NCBI GenBank assembly: GCA_023078685.1
Contig: JALGAS010000001.1
Location: 6,386,001 to 6,450,000, forward strand
From: Neopestalotiopsis rosae
Lineage: Eukaryota; Ascomycota; Sordariomycetes; Amphisphaeriales; Sporocadaceae
Direction: 5' to 3'
Length of the DNA stretch: 64,000 nt
Made by a program: the position numbers and the translations under genes. The stretch's first letter is position 1, and each line of letters opens with the position of its first letter. The notes under the pieces were generated by a model, which saw only the letters and a list, made by a program, of their open reading frames with translations, ran no database searches and had not been told where the DNA came from. This document shows positions 34,042 to 45,489 of the stretch, in pieces.

Positions 34042-34657
34042 TAAAAGGATATGTATACGTCGAAACGCGTTCGGGGGAATGGTGTTGGAATTTTAAGGCA
34101 GTTTACGCGTCAATCCATATAGCTTCAATCCAATATGATCATGCAGTATCCCAAAGTAGGAAAGCAGCTTGATGCGGGGGTAGCATTGCAAACCGCCGTC
34201 AATGCCGTCGCATGAACCCGTAAAGCTATGATTCACACTTAGATGACAGCACGGTTGACGAGATGCTCTTTGTGGATTGTGTACCGCGGGCCAAATGTGA
34301 TGCTATACCCCATGAGAGTAGCGCTTGTGCCCTCTATAGTCCCCGCTATAGGTAAGGCCTATCCGCGCCACCGGGGCGGGTGAATGTGACGTGATGCACG
34401 AGTGGGGTTTGAAGTCTTTCTAGGTTGCCTCGGACCCTCCAGAGATTCCCATAACGATAAAAAGAGGAGTCGAGGAAGCCCCTCAGTAAAACCAATTCCG
34501 ACTTGGCAACGTGCAATTGTGTCAATTGTGTTCTCTTCATCCAGAACTGTTACCTTGTACTTACTGCTATCATCAACATTGTCGGCTCAACTGCTCTGAC
34601 TCAGTATAAGTTGCACTAATCGACAGCGGCTTGCACCCGAAACCCCGAAACATCAAT
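34042..34657. other. Intergenic region before EthD gene
   Basis: 3' UTR of the hydantoinase gene and promoter of the EthD gene. No coding features are seen. Confidence 0.5.
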
Positions 34658-35197
34658 ATGCCTTCCCTCATCACCGTCGCCTACCCGCGTCCCAGCGGAG
34701 AGGTCAAGTTTGATCTCAAGTACTACATTGACAAGCACATGCCTCTTGTCCACAAGATCTGGGGACCTGCGGGACTCAAGTCATGGACTGTCACTGAACG
34801 TGAGTCTTGAGGATTATGTTATCGTGTTTTCCCTCCTTCCCCTCAAATGGCATGGGCCGAGCGGGCCATTTCTCAATGCCCAAGCTCTCGCTCTAAGCGA
34901 CGTGATAAAAGCTCTGTCCAATTGCGTACGGCATTGAACATGAAAACATTTATCACCATGAAATTCATTGAACCAGCTACCGGGATAGAAAGTGAAAAGA
35001 AGTTTGCTAATGCCACCTTTATAGACTCCGAGGGCCCGTATGTCATCCAGGCCATCTTGACATGGGACAGCGCCGAGGCATTTGGTGCCGCGGCAGCCAC
35101 GGACGGAGGCAAGGAGATCTTTGCCGACGTTGCCAACTTTACCGACCTGCAGCCCATCATCCTCAAGGGCGACGTCAAGGGCACGTGTTCGGCCTAA
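34658..35197 (+). CDS. EthD-domain protein (dimeric alpha-beta barrel)
   Basis: Exons are 34658-34799 and 35025-35197, with a single 225-nt intron (GTGAGT to TAG) and phases that agree, giving 104 residues, the normal size of this family. Exon 1 reads 'MPSLITVAYPRPSGEVKFDL' then 'KYYIDKHMPLVHKIWGPAGL', the classic EthD start with the 'Y...HMPLV' motif. Exon 2 ends the fold with 'GPYVIQAILTWDSAEAFGAA' and 'VANFTDLQPIILKGDV'. EthD proteins are small dimeric alpha-beta barrels; EthD supports ether-fuel breakdown in bacteria, while fungal members often help cyclise or rearrange natural products or have unknown roles. It follows the hydantoinase gene on the same strand, but with its own 616-bp upstream region. 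Confidence 0.85.
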
Positions 35198-37761
35198 GAA
35201 TAGAGCAGCAGCGATGACGATGAGGATGAGAAGAAGGTTGCTCGTGCCGGACTCGGAAATCCATGACCTTGCACAATCAATGCGGTTCCTCTTTTCTTTT
35301 CTTGTTCCCAACATAATGGATGCATCGAGGGGGCTCAGGGTTCTTCCGAGGCGATGTGATATGATCAATAACCGCTGGTGATGATGGCGGAACAGGAAAT
35401 AAACCTATTTACGGATCGTCTTTCTTTGCTTGTTCTTCTCAATCATCGGTCATGGAACATTCGGTCGTCGGCCTCCAGAACGTGGTTCCTATTTTTGAAT
35501 GGCAAGAGTTGCAAAATAGGCGCGGCGGTCGTTTTCGGAATGACCTATTTCTGTCGCAGGAGGATTCATGAAGGATTTTGACTGTCCCCAGTCCAAGCCA
35601 ATGAAGCTAGCCAGTCAAAGAAAGCACCATGAAAGCTGTTTGCCAAATTGTTTTTGCTATTGCGAATCGCGAATCGCGGGAGAACCACTATCATCGTGTT
35701 TTACTGTCGGAATCCGTGATTTCCCCTCTCATTCTGTCCCTGGGTTCGTTTGCCAATTGTCCGAGCCTTCCGCCAACATCACATTTGCATGTGTCTCCTC
35801 CATCGATCGGTTGAAAGCATTGAATGACCAAAATGGCTCGGAGTATAGCTCACCAGGGGGCCTAGCAGTTCCGAGATATTGAGTAGTAAGTAGTATCGAT
35901 AAGTGATCTCGGGGAACCACCGGGGAGACGGGACATTTTAATCATATGTACTAAAAACTGCTGGTTGGGCCCGGATGTCTTCGCTCGTCACAGCTGAGCA
36001 TGGGTTTGGCGCAATTGGGCACACTCAAAATTTTCTCATCACATCTTCTTGGGTAGCTACCTGGGTAGATTCAGGGGAAATGAAACCGTTGGGCTTCAAA
36101 GATCTTCCAACTATAATATTGGCATGGAATAGAGTGGAAGGGGGAGAAGCAAAAAAAAAGTTTCAATCTAGCTGAGGATCATTAGCCGTGCACGATATTC
36201 GCGCATCGCGTCTCACTTTATGGTCTTGGGTTAGGTGCTTGGTGCTTTGTAGGGCACGGTGACGACTGCCGAACTCCCCTATTTAGGCAAAGCAAGGGTT
36301 TTTCGAATCGGGTTTGCTCTGTATTTGCCCACTTGCGATGCGACGGAATCTAGGGAATCTGGTCGATTTTGGGCGGGAGAAGGAGAGAGGAAACGCACCT
36401 GGGCAGGGGGTGGGAACGCGTTCGGGGACCCATTCCACCAACTTCCGAGAGACCCTAGGAGAGCTTGACCAGGGAAATCCGAGAAGTTTTTTGTCCCTTG
36501 ATGCCTAACAATTTGTCCGTGTGTGCTCTTTTTGCTCTTGGAAGAGAGTAGTATAGCACTGTTTTCTCCTTGCGCGGGCTCCTTATAGGGAGGAAAGAAG
36601 AGATGAATGCCCAACTGTGGTGTGTGCCTATCAGAATGAAACACAATGCGGCATTTCATTTCGCCCATCTCATATCTCTTCTCTTGCAGTCTCATCAAAC
36701 TAACCACTCGGCAGGATCCCTTTTGCCCATCTCCGTCGCTGCCCCCTCGTCTTTCCCATGTGGCCAGTTCGCATCAGCGTTCGCAGTCGTCCAGTCGCGT
36801 GTGGGTGGTGGTCATGATTGGGCCCTTCGCGGGAGAGAGAAGGGGAGGGCGAAGATCAGGGAAAGTGGAGTGGGCCAGCAACGATTGACTGCGACTGCTG
36901 TCATAGGACAATGACAATGGTTGGCCCATTCCAGTCCAAATGTGAGTGGATTGACTCCTGCATTAGGATAGTATCATAGTATCATACGGTCAAATCAACC
37001 ATCTTTTTTAGGCAGCACGCAGGCAGCAAAGGCAAAAAGAGCAGAGAGCTGCCAGGCACTTGGGTTAGGTGAGTCCCGGGATGACTGCGACTGTCCAATC
37101 GAGGCAGCAAGAATGAGCAACAGAGGGAAGAAGCAAAGGAATGCGACAGATGACCCCGCAATCGCATAGCACGAACGCGGGGCATGGAGGGGCAGGCACT
37201 TTTTTTTCTTCCCGACGCGAATTCCCGTATGAGTCAATCTCGTCTGTAGTATCGTGATGTTCTGCGCTGCGTGACTACAATGTCTTGGTCGTATATGCCT
37301 GTGCACTTTCCCGATACGAGTTCTGAACGAGTTGCGACTCATTGCTGAGTGGCTGATTCTGGCCAAGCTATTTTGATGCTGAGGAAGTGGCCACTGTAAG
37401 TTTGCATTGCAATGATATGCCCATGTTATCAGCGCAGCAACTAATAGTGCATTGATGCGTGGAGGGAGTGACAGTTCAGGTACTATTCCGTAGTAATCAC
37501 CAAGTTTTATGTGGGATGAGCGCGATTTCTTGACGTATCCAATGATATTGCTTTCTATCTAATTGGCAGATCAAAAAAGAAGAAAAAAGTGTAAAATATC
37601 AAAATACAGTCGCTAACCAAGTGACCCTTCGACATTTGCTGTCAGCCTGTATAGTTCCCAAGGTATCTTTTTTGCCATGCCCAAATGTTCCTAAACGCCC
37701 GCTGCCATAAATTCAAAGTACATATTTTTTTCTTGTTTCTTTGTTTTTGCCAACACATATT
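35198..37761. other. 2.6-kb intergenic region, no gene seen
   Basis: Only unsupported short ORFs on both strands. It includes poly-A/T runs (36150, 37200, 37570) and the 3' UTR of the minus-strand coiled-coil gene. Confidence 0.5.
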
Positions 37762-38757
37762 TTAGTTGGGATATCGTGATTGGTACACAACTGCTGGTCT
37801 ATCGTAGCTTGAGTGGGAATTCAGGCGGGCTCTCAACCTGGCCTGTTGAGCCTCCTCCTCCTTGCGCCTTCTCCTCTCAGAGTCCTGCTGCATGTCATAG
37901 TTGTAGCTGGACCGAGAAACGTATGGGTCGGCGAGGTGCGAAGTGTTCGATTGCTTAATCGACACTGAGCCTCGACGGTAAGGTGTAGTAGTTGCCTGAA
38001 CGATTGGAGGGCGGCTTTCGATTGTCGCATTCTGTCGCTTGATTTCATTCTCAAGCTTTCGCTCACGTTCAACCTCCTTTCGTGATTTGCGCTCTGCGTC
38101 GGCTCTTCTTTCAGCCTCTTCCTTCAGCCTCTTGGCCTCTGCGATTTGTCGCTTAGCCTCTTCATTCTTCTTCTCCTCGCGCTTGAGCTTTTGGCGCAGG
38201 CGCTCCTCCTCAGAAGAGCTGCTAACCGAGTAGGCCTTTGGCTTTGGAATCTGCTCGTATTGAACAGTGCTGTTGCGGCGAGGACGGTTGACTTCCACCC
38301 TCACCTCCGGTCGGCTATAGTGTGATTGGTCGTGCGACTTGTAGGAGGGAGATGTTGAAGAATGGTATGTGTAAGTGGGCGACCGCGAAGGGCTGCTGGA
38401 TGGTGTGTCATAGGACGTGGAGGGCTCGGCAAAGGTTACGTGGGCGCTGCTGCGCTTCTCACGACGAGAGTTGCTGCGGCCGACCTTCTCGCCGTTGATG
38501 TAGGTGCCAGAGCGGCGCTTGTGGGATCGCTCTCCATCGCTTGAAGGCGCAAACGATGTATCAGACGAAGGTGGTGAAGGAGGAAAGCCGGGCGAAAGGT
38601 ACTGCGAGCTGCGACGAGGTGCCTCGCCGTCTGGGTGTCTAAACTTCACAGGTTCCTCGCACTGAGCATTGGGGCCGTGGCGGGCAGCCTTGGAGCATTG
38701 CTCAACTTGGCTATCGACTCTTCGGCCGTCCTTGTAGTAGTAGTGCTTCTCACACAT
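37762..38757 (-). CDS. Coiled-coil, Ser/Arg-rich conserved fungal protein
   Basis: An intronless gene of 331 residues, starting at ATG 38757 ('MCEKHYYYKDGRRVDSQVEQ'). The N-terminus holds Cys/His in a 'YYYKDGRRV' context and 'QCEEPVKFRHPDG'. A long Ser/Pro/Arg-rich disordered part follows, with many SP and RRxS-like phosphorylation sites. A strongly charged coiled coil (about residues 175-245) is built from repeats such as 'RLRQKLKREEKKNEEAKRQ' and 'LKEEAERRADAERKSRKEVE'. A second short Glu/Arg coil ('SERRRRKEEEAQQARLRARL') sits before a Tyr-rich tail. Short fungal proteins of this plan exist with no assigned function. The gene stands alone: more than 5 kb upstream has no clear gene, so a long regulated promoter or leader is likely. 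Confidence 0.82.
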   Translation of the reverse strand: MCEKHYYYKDGRRVDSQVEQCSKAARHGPNAQCEEPVKFRHPDGEAPRRSSQYLSPGFPPSPPSSDTSFAPSSDGERSHKRRSGTYINGEKVGRSNSRREKRSSAHVTFAEPSTSYDTPSSSPSRSPTYTYHSSTSPSYKSHDQSHYSRPEVRVEVNRPRRNSTVQYEQIPKPKAYSVSSSSEEERLRQKLKREEKKNEEAKRQIAEAKRLKEEAERRADAERKSRKEVERERKLENEIKRQNATIESRPPIVQATTTPYRRGSVSIKQSNTSHLADPYVSRSSYNYDMQQDSERRRRKEEEAQQARLRARLNSHSSYDRPAVVYQSRYPN

Positions 38758-41700
38758 GGTGATGGCTGGTAACGTATTCGAACGCGAAATGCGCGGTGGT
38801 TTGGATTGTACAACAATTGGTTTGAGTCGAGACCTTCGTGAGAAATGTTCGTGCTCGCGAATGGCACGTTCTGGCGAAGGGCTTCTTTCTCGCGATCTAC
38901 TAGTATGGTATTGGTGGGTCGAGTATATCTACGTCTTGTGTCTACGATTGGAGACGGTGTTGTTGATCAGAATCTTGGGAGTGGATGCCACGATGATGTT
39001 GTCAGTCTGCCGAGTCACTGTTGGAAAATTGTTTTGCGCAAGTATTGTATGGCTTCAAAGACATGACATCTGGAAGAAGAAGTCGAGGGAAATCGTCGAG
39101 GTCGAGGTCGCGTGGGAGGGTTGAGGACTAAGTAGTAAGTCGAGTAGTAGTAGTAGTCCTTTGGTGTGGAGAAGATTGTTGCCTAGCAGAACTATGAGAA
39201 TGTTCGTATAGGAAATGGGATTGACTAAACTGATAGGACAATGAAGATGAGCAAGAGAGGAGAGCTAGACGAATCCAAGACAGAGGAGAAGTTTGTGCCT
39301 TAAGTATCGAGCATGAAAATGAGGGAGCTCGTGGCAGGACTTTTTGGGTGGTGCAGGGGATTATTATGAGGGCAGGTAAAGTGGTGGTAGTTGAATAGGT
39401 GGTATGCAATAGTAGTATGTATGTTCCTGTGTACCTGGTAAGGTAAAAAATACGTACCCACTGGCCGGAGGACGAGGTCTTAACTGAATAGGTAAGTTAA
39501 TGACACACCCCTCCATTAGGAAGAGAGCCATTGATCCATAGACAGACAGTCCATAGTTTGGTCGCAAGGACGGATTGGCGCGCCCTAGCCTGTACTGGCC
39601 GATGACACATTCTTTCCGTTGCTCAGAGTGTGCCGAAAGAGTAGTTCGTACTATGTAGGTAGGCTGGCAGGGTGTTGATGGGGAGATGGAGAGTGTGACC
39701 TTGTAACTGGGACGGACGCCCCCTCCCCTGCCACACCTGCCATACCATTCCCATTAGACTCGTCCGCAGCCAGAGAGGCTGAGTGGGCTCAGCGACGGGT
39801 GACAGTACTGTGGTACTAGATTAGTTGATAGTGTAGTGGGGAGAACCCTACCACCAAAACCAGGACCGACGAGCGAGAACAAAGACCGCTGCGCAGGAAG
39901 CCGGGGGATGATTGCAGTGCACCAAGTACACCACAGAATAGCAAACCCATGTACACAGTAGCTTGGCTACTTCACTGTTGAATCCTTCCATTCCCCAAGC
40001 TGACTCCTGGCGCATGGCATAAAGACATGGTGGTGTTGAAACAAGAGGGAACCCGAACGATCGGTTACCGCTAGCTACCTAGGTGTCGGCTCTCAGCTAT
40101 TGGGGTATTCGTTCCTCGGTGACCGCTGCTCGCTGCCCAGGTGGCCGGTCTCGAGGGGAATGAGGATCTCCCACAGGGAACATGAAAGAAAGAGTTTACT
40201 GGCAGAGATAGCACGTTGTGTTTCCCAGGCGCCAGGTGAGACAAGCGCGTCCACCAGAATGGAATGCGACGTTCAATCTATGGCGACCAGCACCGACCGA
40301 GCAACCAAGCTGTAGTAGTAAGGTCCTGGGGTAAGCTACCCACCTGTGTAGCCACCCAGCTAGGCAAGGTGAGAAGGTAAATGTGAGATAGGCATGTCTC
40401 AGCAGTTGTTCTGTGGACCACATCAAAATCTCCGAATTTCGTGGTGGTTTTTTCTTTTCTTTGACCTGGACTACGTGTAGAATTGAGTCATCAAGTCGGT
40501 GGTGTCGTCCATGGCAATGCAAGTCCGCCCCCGCTTTTCAAGAGTACGAAGTACACACTATGATAGATGAGAGAGGGTATGCATGTATGAATGAAATGGT
40601 TTTCTGCATCGCGGTGAAGACGATGCAGTAGTCCCGCATCAGAACCGTTGATGTACAGACACCCCATCTCCAAAAACCAATGGACTTCTAACATTACATA
40701 GCTCACTCAATCCACATCAATCTACTATAGTAGAATGTTGTGCATATTGATGAGAGATCTACATCTCCAGGCAGTAGCTAGATGGTGCACGTATAATTCT
40801 GAGACCTCATTCGAGGATGCGTATCTATCTACCTAGAGAGCGAGCCAGGTACCTAGATGCAATCCCCTCTAGTTCCAGCCTGGCAGCCTAGAATCTCATC
40901 CTCGTGACTGGACTGACTCTATGGCAATTGATGTCACTCGTGCGTCGTCGGAGGAACTTGCATCAATGTCAGGGCATCATGACCAGAGAGTGGTCAATGG
41001 AGAAGCGGTCCAGATCGGCCGCTGGATTGGCTCGATTGAAAACAAGCTGCAGGACCTGAGGCGAGCGTGCAAAGTCCTTTCATTGTTCTCCCGGCTCGTC
41101 CTCCGCAAATGCAGGTGAGGTCAACGTATGTAGCAGTGTAGGACTTTCAATTGATGCTTCAGCCACATTTGCCAGAGCACACTTGCATTTGCAGCTGCAA
41201 GCTACTCCGAGCTGGGTAGCTCCATTGTCTATTGTGTACTATGTGTACGGAGTGCACTATGCCTGGTCTTTTCACCGCGGGGAACATTGAACCATCTGTC
41301 CTGGGCTGTGCAGGCTGCCACCTGCCGTCTGCTACGCACATTAAAGAGCCCATGTCGACCTCCTACATGAAAGGTGGGTGGTGGTTCGGCCCACAGCCAC
41401 AGAGCCTCGACAAGAGCATGGAAAGGATCTGGGCTTGTTGGTAGCACAAGTGATGTATACGGGATGCAGGCAGTTTTGCAATCAGTTTGGTTTACAATCA
41501 ATTGTACACACCTTAGCGCACGCAAGCTCCTCTCATCGGCCCGCGACACGACGAACTTCTTGTTTCAAGCATCGAGTTTCGCGATACCGTCGACGGGAAG
41601 GACTTGGCTTTTTGCGCAGGTGCCCATCTAGTAGCCCAGCACCATTCTACTGTAGCGAGAATGCGCCGGGGGACTTTTGGCTCTTTCTGTGGCCCACTGT

Positions 41701-44302
41701 CCGGCCGCGTACTAGATGCGGTCCCTAAAAGGTAGTAAAGGTTAGTGGTCCGAATTGCTGGAAGCGCAAGGTAAAAACCAGGTATCCACGTACCTGCAAC
41801 CCGGCCAGCCCAGTCACCCATGCCGATGTTTACTTGAATTACTCCATATCACTAAACCTCCCAGAGTTACTCCGCATGCTGCCTATACTCGAGCAGGCCT
41901 ATTGCATCGTCGCCGCAGGCAGCCAAGTGCAAAGTGGAAAAATGATGTACATAGTATCCAGAACCTTTTGCTTGCGGCAGATGGCAGTCGATTTCTCAGC
42001 AGCTGGCCCTGCCACACAAATGTGCTACACAGCATAATGAAGGATTCAGGACCCTGAACCCATTCATGTTTTCCCCACTTCCATAAGTGTCTGTTGCCAC
42101 TGGTTAGTGTTGGTCAGTCGAATCTATCGCGCCTGCCTATCTACCAACCCACCAAAAACGAAGTTCATGTGCAGTGCATGCAGATGAGTGCCAGGCTGCC
42201 AGTAGCAACATCGGTATTTGATTAGGTATGCAATGTTCATTCACCTACACTTTCATCGCCATGATAAGCATCAATGCTTGCCATTATCGTCCGAGTTTCG
42301 CGCAACGCCGGCGGTGACGATTCCCCAGAATTGCTGAATTAATCGGTCCACGGCGCCAAGCACGACAATTTGCCTTCACGACTGACACAAATCTCATTTC
42401 TGGTGTTTCTCCATTTAGGCACGTGCTAATTAGAGCCCTGTATGAGAATAGAAGTATGACGTCTATTCTAAATCGGCGGTCGAACCTTCCTCCCACACTG
42501 TACGTTGGCCAGACCAGATCCCATCTCCCTCTGCCAAAAATAGGACTTGCGACAGTCGTACTGACTGGCAGCACGCTGTAATCTTTCTTTGGAACAATTA
42601 ACATGTGTCCTCTAGAAAGATTGAGCAAAGGTAACGATTCATCAGGCGATCGGCAGGAGTTCATCCTGTCGTTGCCAACGATTGTTGTAATCATCGTGAC
42701 ATCTGGAACCGCGTCATCCCCAAATCCGCATCGCAACATGTGTAACGCAACCAGACCACGAAACCACCCCTTCCAAGCCGATCAGAGTTCTGACGGACAC
42801 ACGACAGGCGACAAGCCACAGACACATCTTTTTTGCACCCCCTTCAACACCACATTTTCATGTTTTTCCACCTCTTCGTGTCCGTGGTACCACGAGCGCC
42901 TCTTGGCAGAATCCTTCGGCCCCCAAGTCAGCCGGAATTGGTAAGGGCCAACTCTATCCCCATCAGTCTCGCTGCTGTCCTCCCTCCCTTGCCTCGCTCC
43001 TCCACATGATCTGGCAAATCTTGCTGCACTTCCCTGGCAGACGAAGCCTCGCGCGCAAGTCCGTGGTTGCGCTGCCACACGGAGCCTTATCAAATATCGA
43101 ATTCTGCCACGGAGGCAACCGGCAATGCGCTCTACACACGATTAATGGCAAGATCGGCTTGAAACCACAACGAGAGCAACATGAAAGCTTCTCAAACCGT
43201 CTTTACTGCCTCCATGTTGTGTATAGCGACAACGTTGAAACGTATGCACGCGCGCGAAAACGTTACCCTGGATGCAAGTAGAAGAGACATTCCGCAGAAG
43301 CACTCTTATTAGCACAATTACTACTATGTATGTAGACTCGCAATGAGTCATGGTCCGTGGCCATGGAAACAAGAGCCGCCGTCCTAGCAGCCCTACCCTT
43401 CGCCCTACTCCAATCCTGGTCCCCTCCAATATCCACAAGGCAGAATCGTTCTCTCTAGCCCGTGGTCGAGATGGCCGCTTACAGCTTGGGGCCCTGGAAC
43501 CCGGGACGTAGTTTCGATTGCAGTGTGGGGATCAGCTGCTCGGAGTCGGCATCAGCTTCCCAAGCTCGTTCCCCTGCTGCCCCGAGTGAGGCTGAGCAGC
43601 TCAAATCTGCATGCCGTACATTATTCCATGTTTACTCTCTTGCCAATAAAGCAAGGACGATGATAATAGTAAGTGAAGCTAGATGAGGCTAAAGATGCCG
43701 ATAAGCTGGCTCATAAGCTTGCTGGGCCCTTCCGCGCCCTCCTCTTGCGTTAATGTGGGCGAAGATGTTTTGCATAGGAACGATTACCCCTGAATGATGC
43801 TGTTGGCTACCAATGTTTGATTCTTTACCGCCGGTCAAAGCCATATGGCCTGGCCCCCGATACATCAAACGTGGAAGGCGAAGAGGGGTCTTGGAAGATA
43901 CTGATTAGCCAAGGTCTTCATCGCTCGACCTACGCAAACCATTGGTTCTGTAACACAAACAATTCTCCTCAATTCTACTCTATATGCACGCCCAACAGTC
44001 GTCTGACGCATTCAGGTACGCGCGTCTTCCATCTCTCATTGCTCTCACCGTGCAACCAAAGTACCACCTCGGCCATACCGTCGCGGCCCCCAAAACTTGG
44101 CAACTATCATCATTTCTGCCCAAGAAAACAAGGAGGTAGATGGTCGTGTAGACATCCCGTTCAACCCGCGGTGGTTGCATTCCAGAGTTCTTCAGCTCTT
44201 GTTGTTCGCTTAACTCAAACAACTGTCCGGGCGAGACTGTCTACTTTGAGCCTTAGCTGAATTCACACCACACCTCCCTCTTCTACTTCTTCCCGCTCTA
44301 GT
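38758..44302. other. 5.5-kb gene-poor region
   Basis: Many 60-150-codon ORFs on both strands, none with a domain, signal peptide or consistent exon structure. TACCTAGG/CTACCTA-type short motifs recur (39655, 40075, 40830, 40850), and GTAGTAGTAGTAG triplets lie at about 39140. The left third is the promoter and leader of the coiled-coil gene. Confidence 0.5.
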
Positions 44303-44516
44303 ATGTCTTGGTTTGACAGGTCGGTAACGCGGCCTGATGGTGAGTACCAACGCCCATTCGGACAAATGGTGGCTCCACGGGTAGAAGGCACGGGCGAGCT
44401 ACTCAGTCTTTCGGTTGAACTCTGTAGAAGGCTATAGAAACTCTATCCGTAGCTATGGGACCAGCTCTAACAGGTACATGCTTCCAGGACCGGAATTCTT
44501 TCCCTCCGGCACCTGA
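44303..44516 (+). CDS. Possible 41-residue protein (hypothetical)
   Basis: Tentative exons are 44303-44339 and 44428-44516 with an 88-nt intron (GTGAGT to TAG). The ATG follows a pyrimidine-rich leader, as in many fungal genes. The product begins 'MSWFDRSVTRPDEGYRNSIR' and is rich in Ser, Arg and Tyr. A GTACAT after 'TSSN' could start another intron that leads to a slightly different end. I do not recognise the protein; the splice signals and leader are the only support. Confidence 0.28.
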
Positions 44517-45489
44517 TCTTTTTTTAACATTTCTTTCGGCACTGTCATTGAGACTTGGCTAGCAATAGCGATCTCGCCATGGTCTCCTAGTTGAAGTCAA
44601 TGAAGACGTATAGGTGAAAGGCGCCCAATTGCATCCGAGTAAGTAGAGACACGCCCCCTCCTTGATTTGTAATTTACACTTCACCGAAGGTCACGTTGTC
44701 CGAGTAACGTTTAAAATCCAACGAGACGTTGTATGGTCCGACGCTGGCTGGCTCGGCTGGCTCCTGTCGAACTGCTTACTAACAAGTTCCCGTCTTCCAT
44801 GAAGGTTTGGGTTTCATGGAAGATGGGCGGTGTGCACTGGCTGTGTGCTTCTTATGTCAACATATAGAAGCACTTAATGTGCCAAATATGTTTTGACTTT
44901 ACTTCCCTTCATGGCTGACCCCTAACATGATGCGATACTTCTGGAGGCGCGGTGCATGCAAGTTCTCACCATCGGCTTACATACCAGCGATCGAGGGAGC
45001 CGCTGTTAGGCGTAAGGGACAATGGCGATGCCATTTTGTTACAAGAAAAGCATGTGATTGCCGTCGCCGTGGTCTCGCAACTTGTGGTTTGAGGATGGCA
45101 GAGTGCTAATATTCTTCAAAGAAGCTTGACCTGCATTGCTCATATGCTGTCTTTGAACAAAACATTCATTCATGGTGGTCAGCTATGAAGCCATAAAATG
45201 GCAAAATGATGTTCTTTGTTTTCGTACGGGTCCTTGACGTGTCTTAGTCCTAGGAAGGCGAATCTACCTTATTCGCGGTCTTTTTATGCATCATGTAATC
45301 TGAGCTGGGTGTCCCACTACTTTCGTGCCCTTGTCCTGTTCGCACTGACGGAACAGCATAATATTTGAAAGAGAAGATGAAGATGTATTAAAAAAGGCTA
45401 AGTATCAAGTGCTTGCTTTACATATATGCCGACTACATGTCATATTATAGGCATTTTCCTATTCACGCCGTCTTCCAATAGAAGTCCCA
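44517..45489. other. Intergenic region, nothing recognised
   Basis: No coding features. The right end is the 3' UTR of the GLEYA gene. Confidence 0.5.

Noticed and set aside
36279..36707. Minus-strand ORF of 142 codons
   Set aside because: No domain or signal peptide, poor codon pattern, overlapped by other ORFs of equal quality.
43817..44260. Plus-strand ORF of 147 codons
   Set aside because: No recognisable family and a composition like random intergenic translation.
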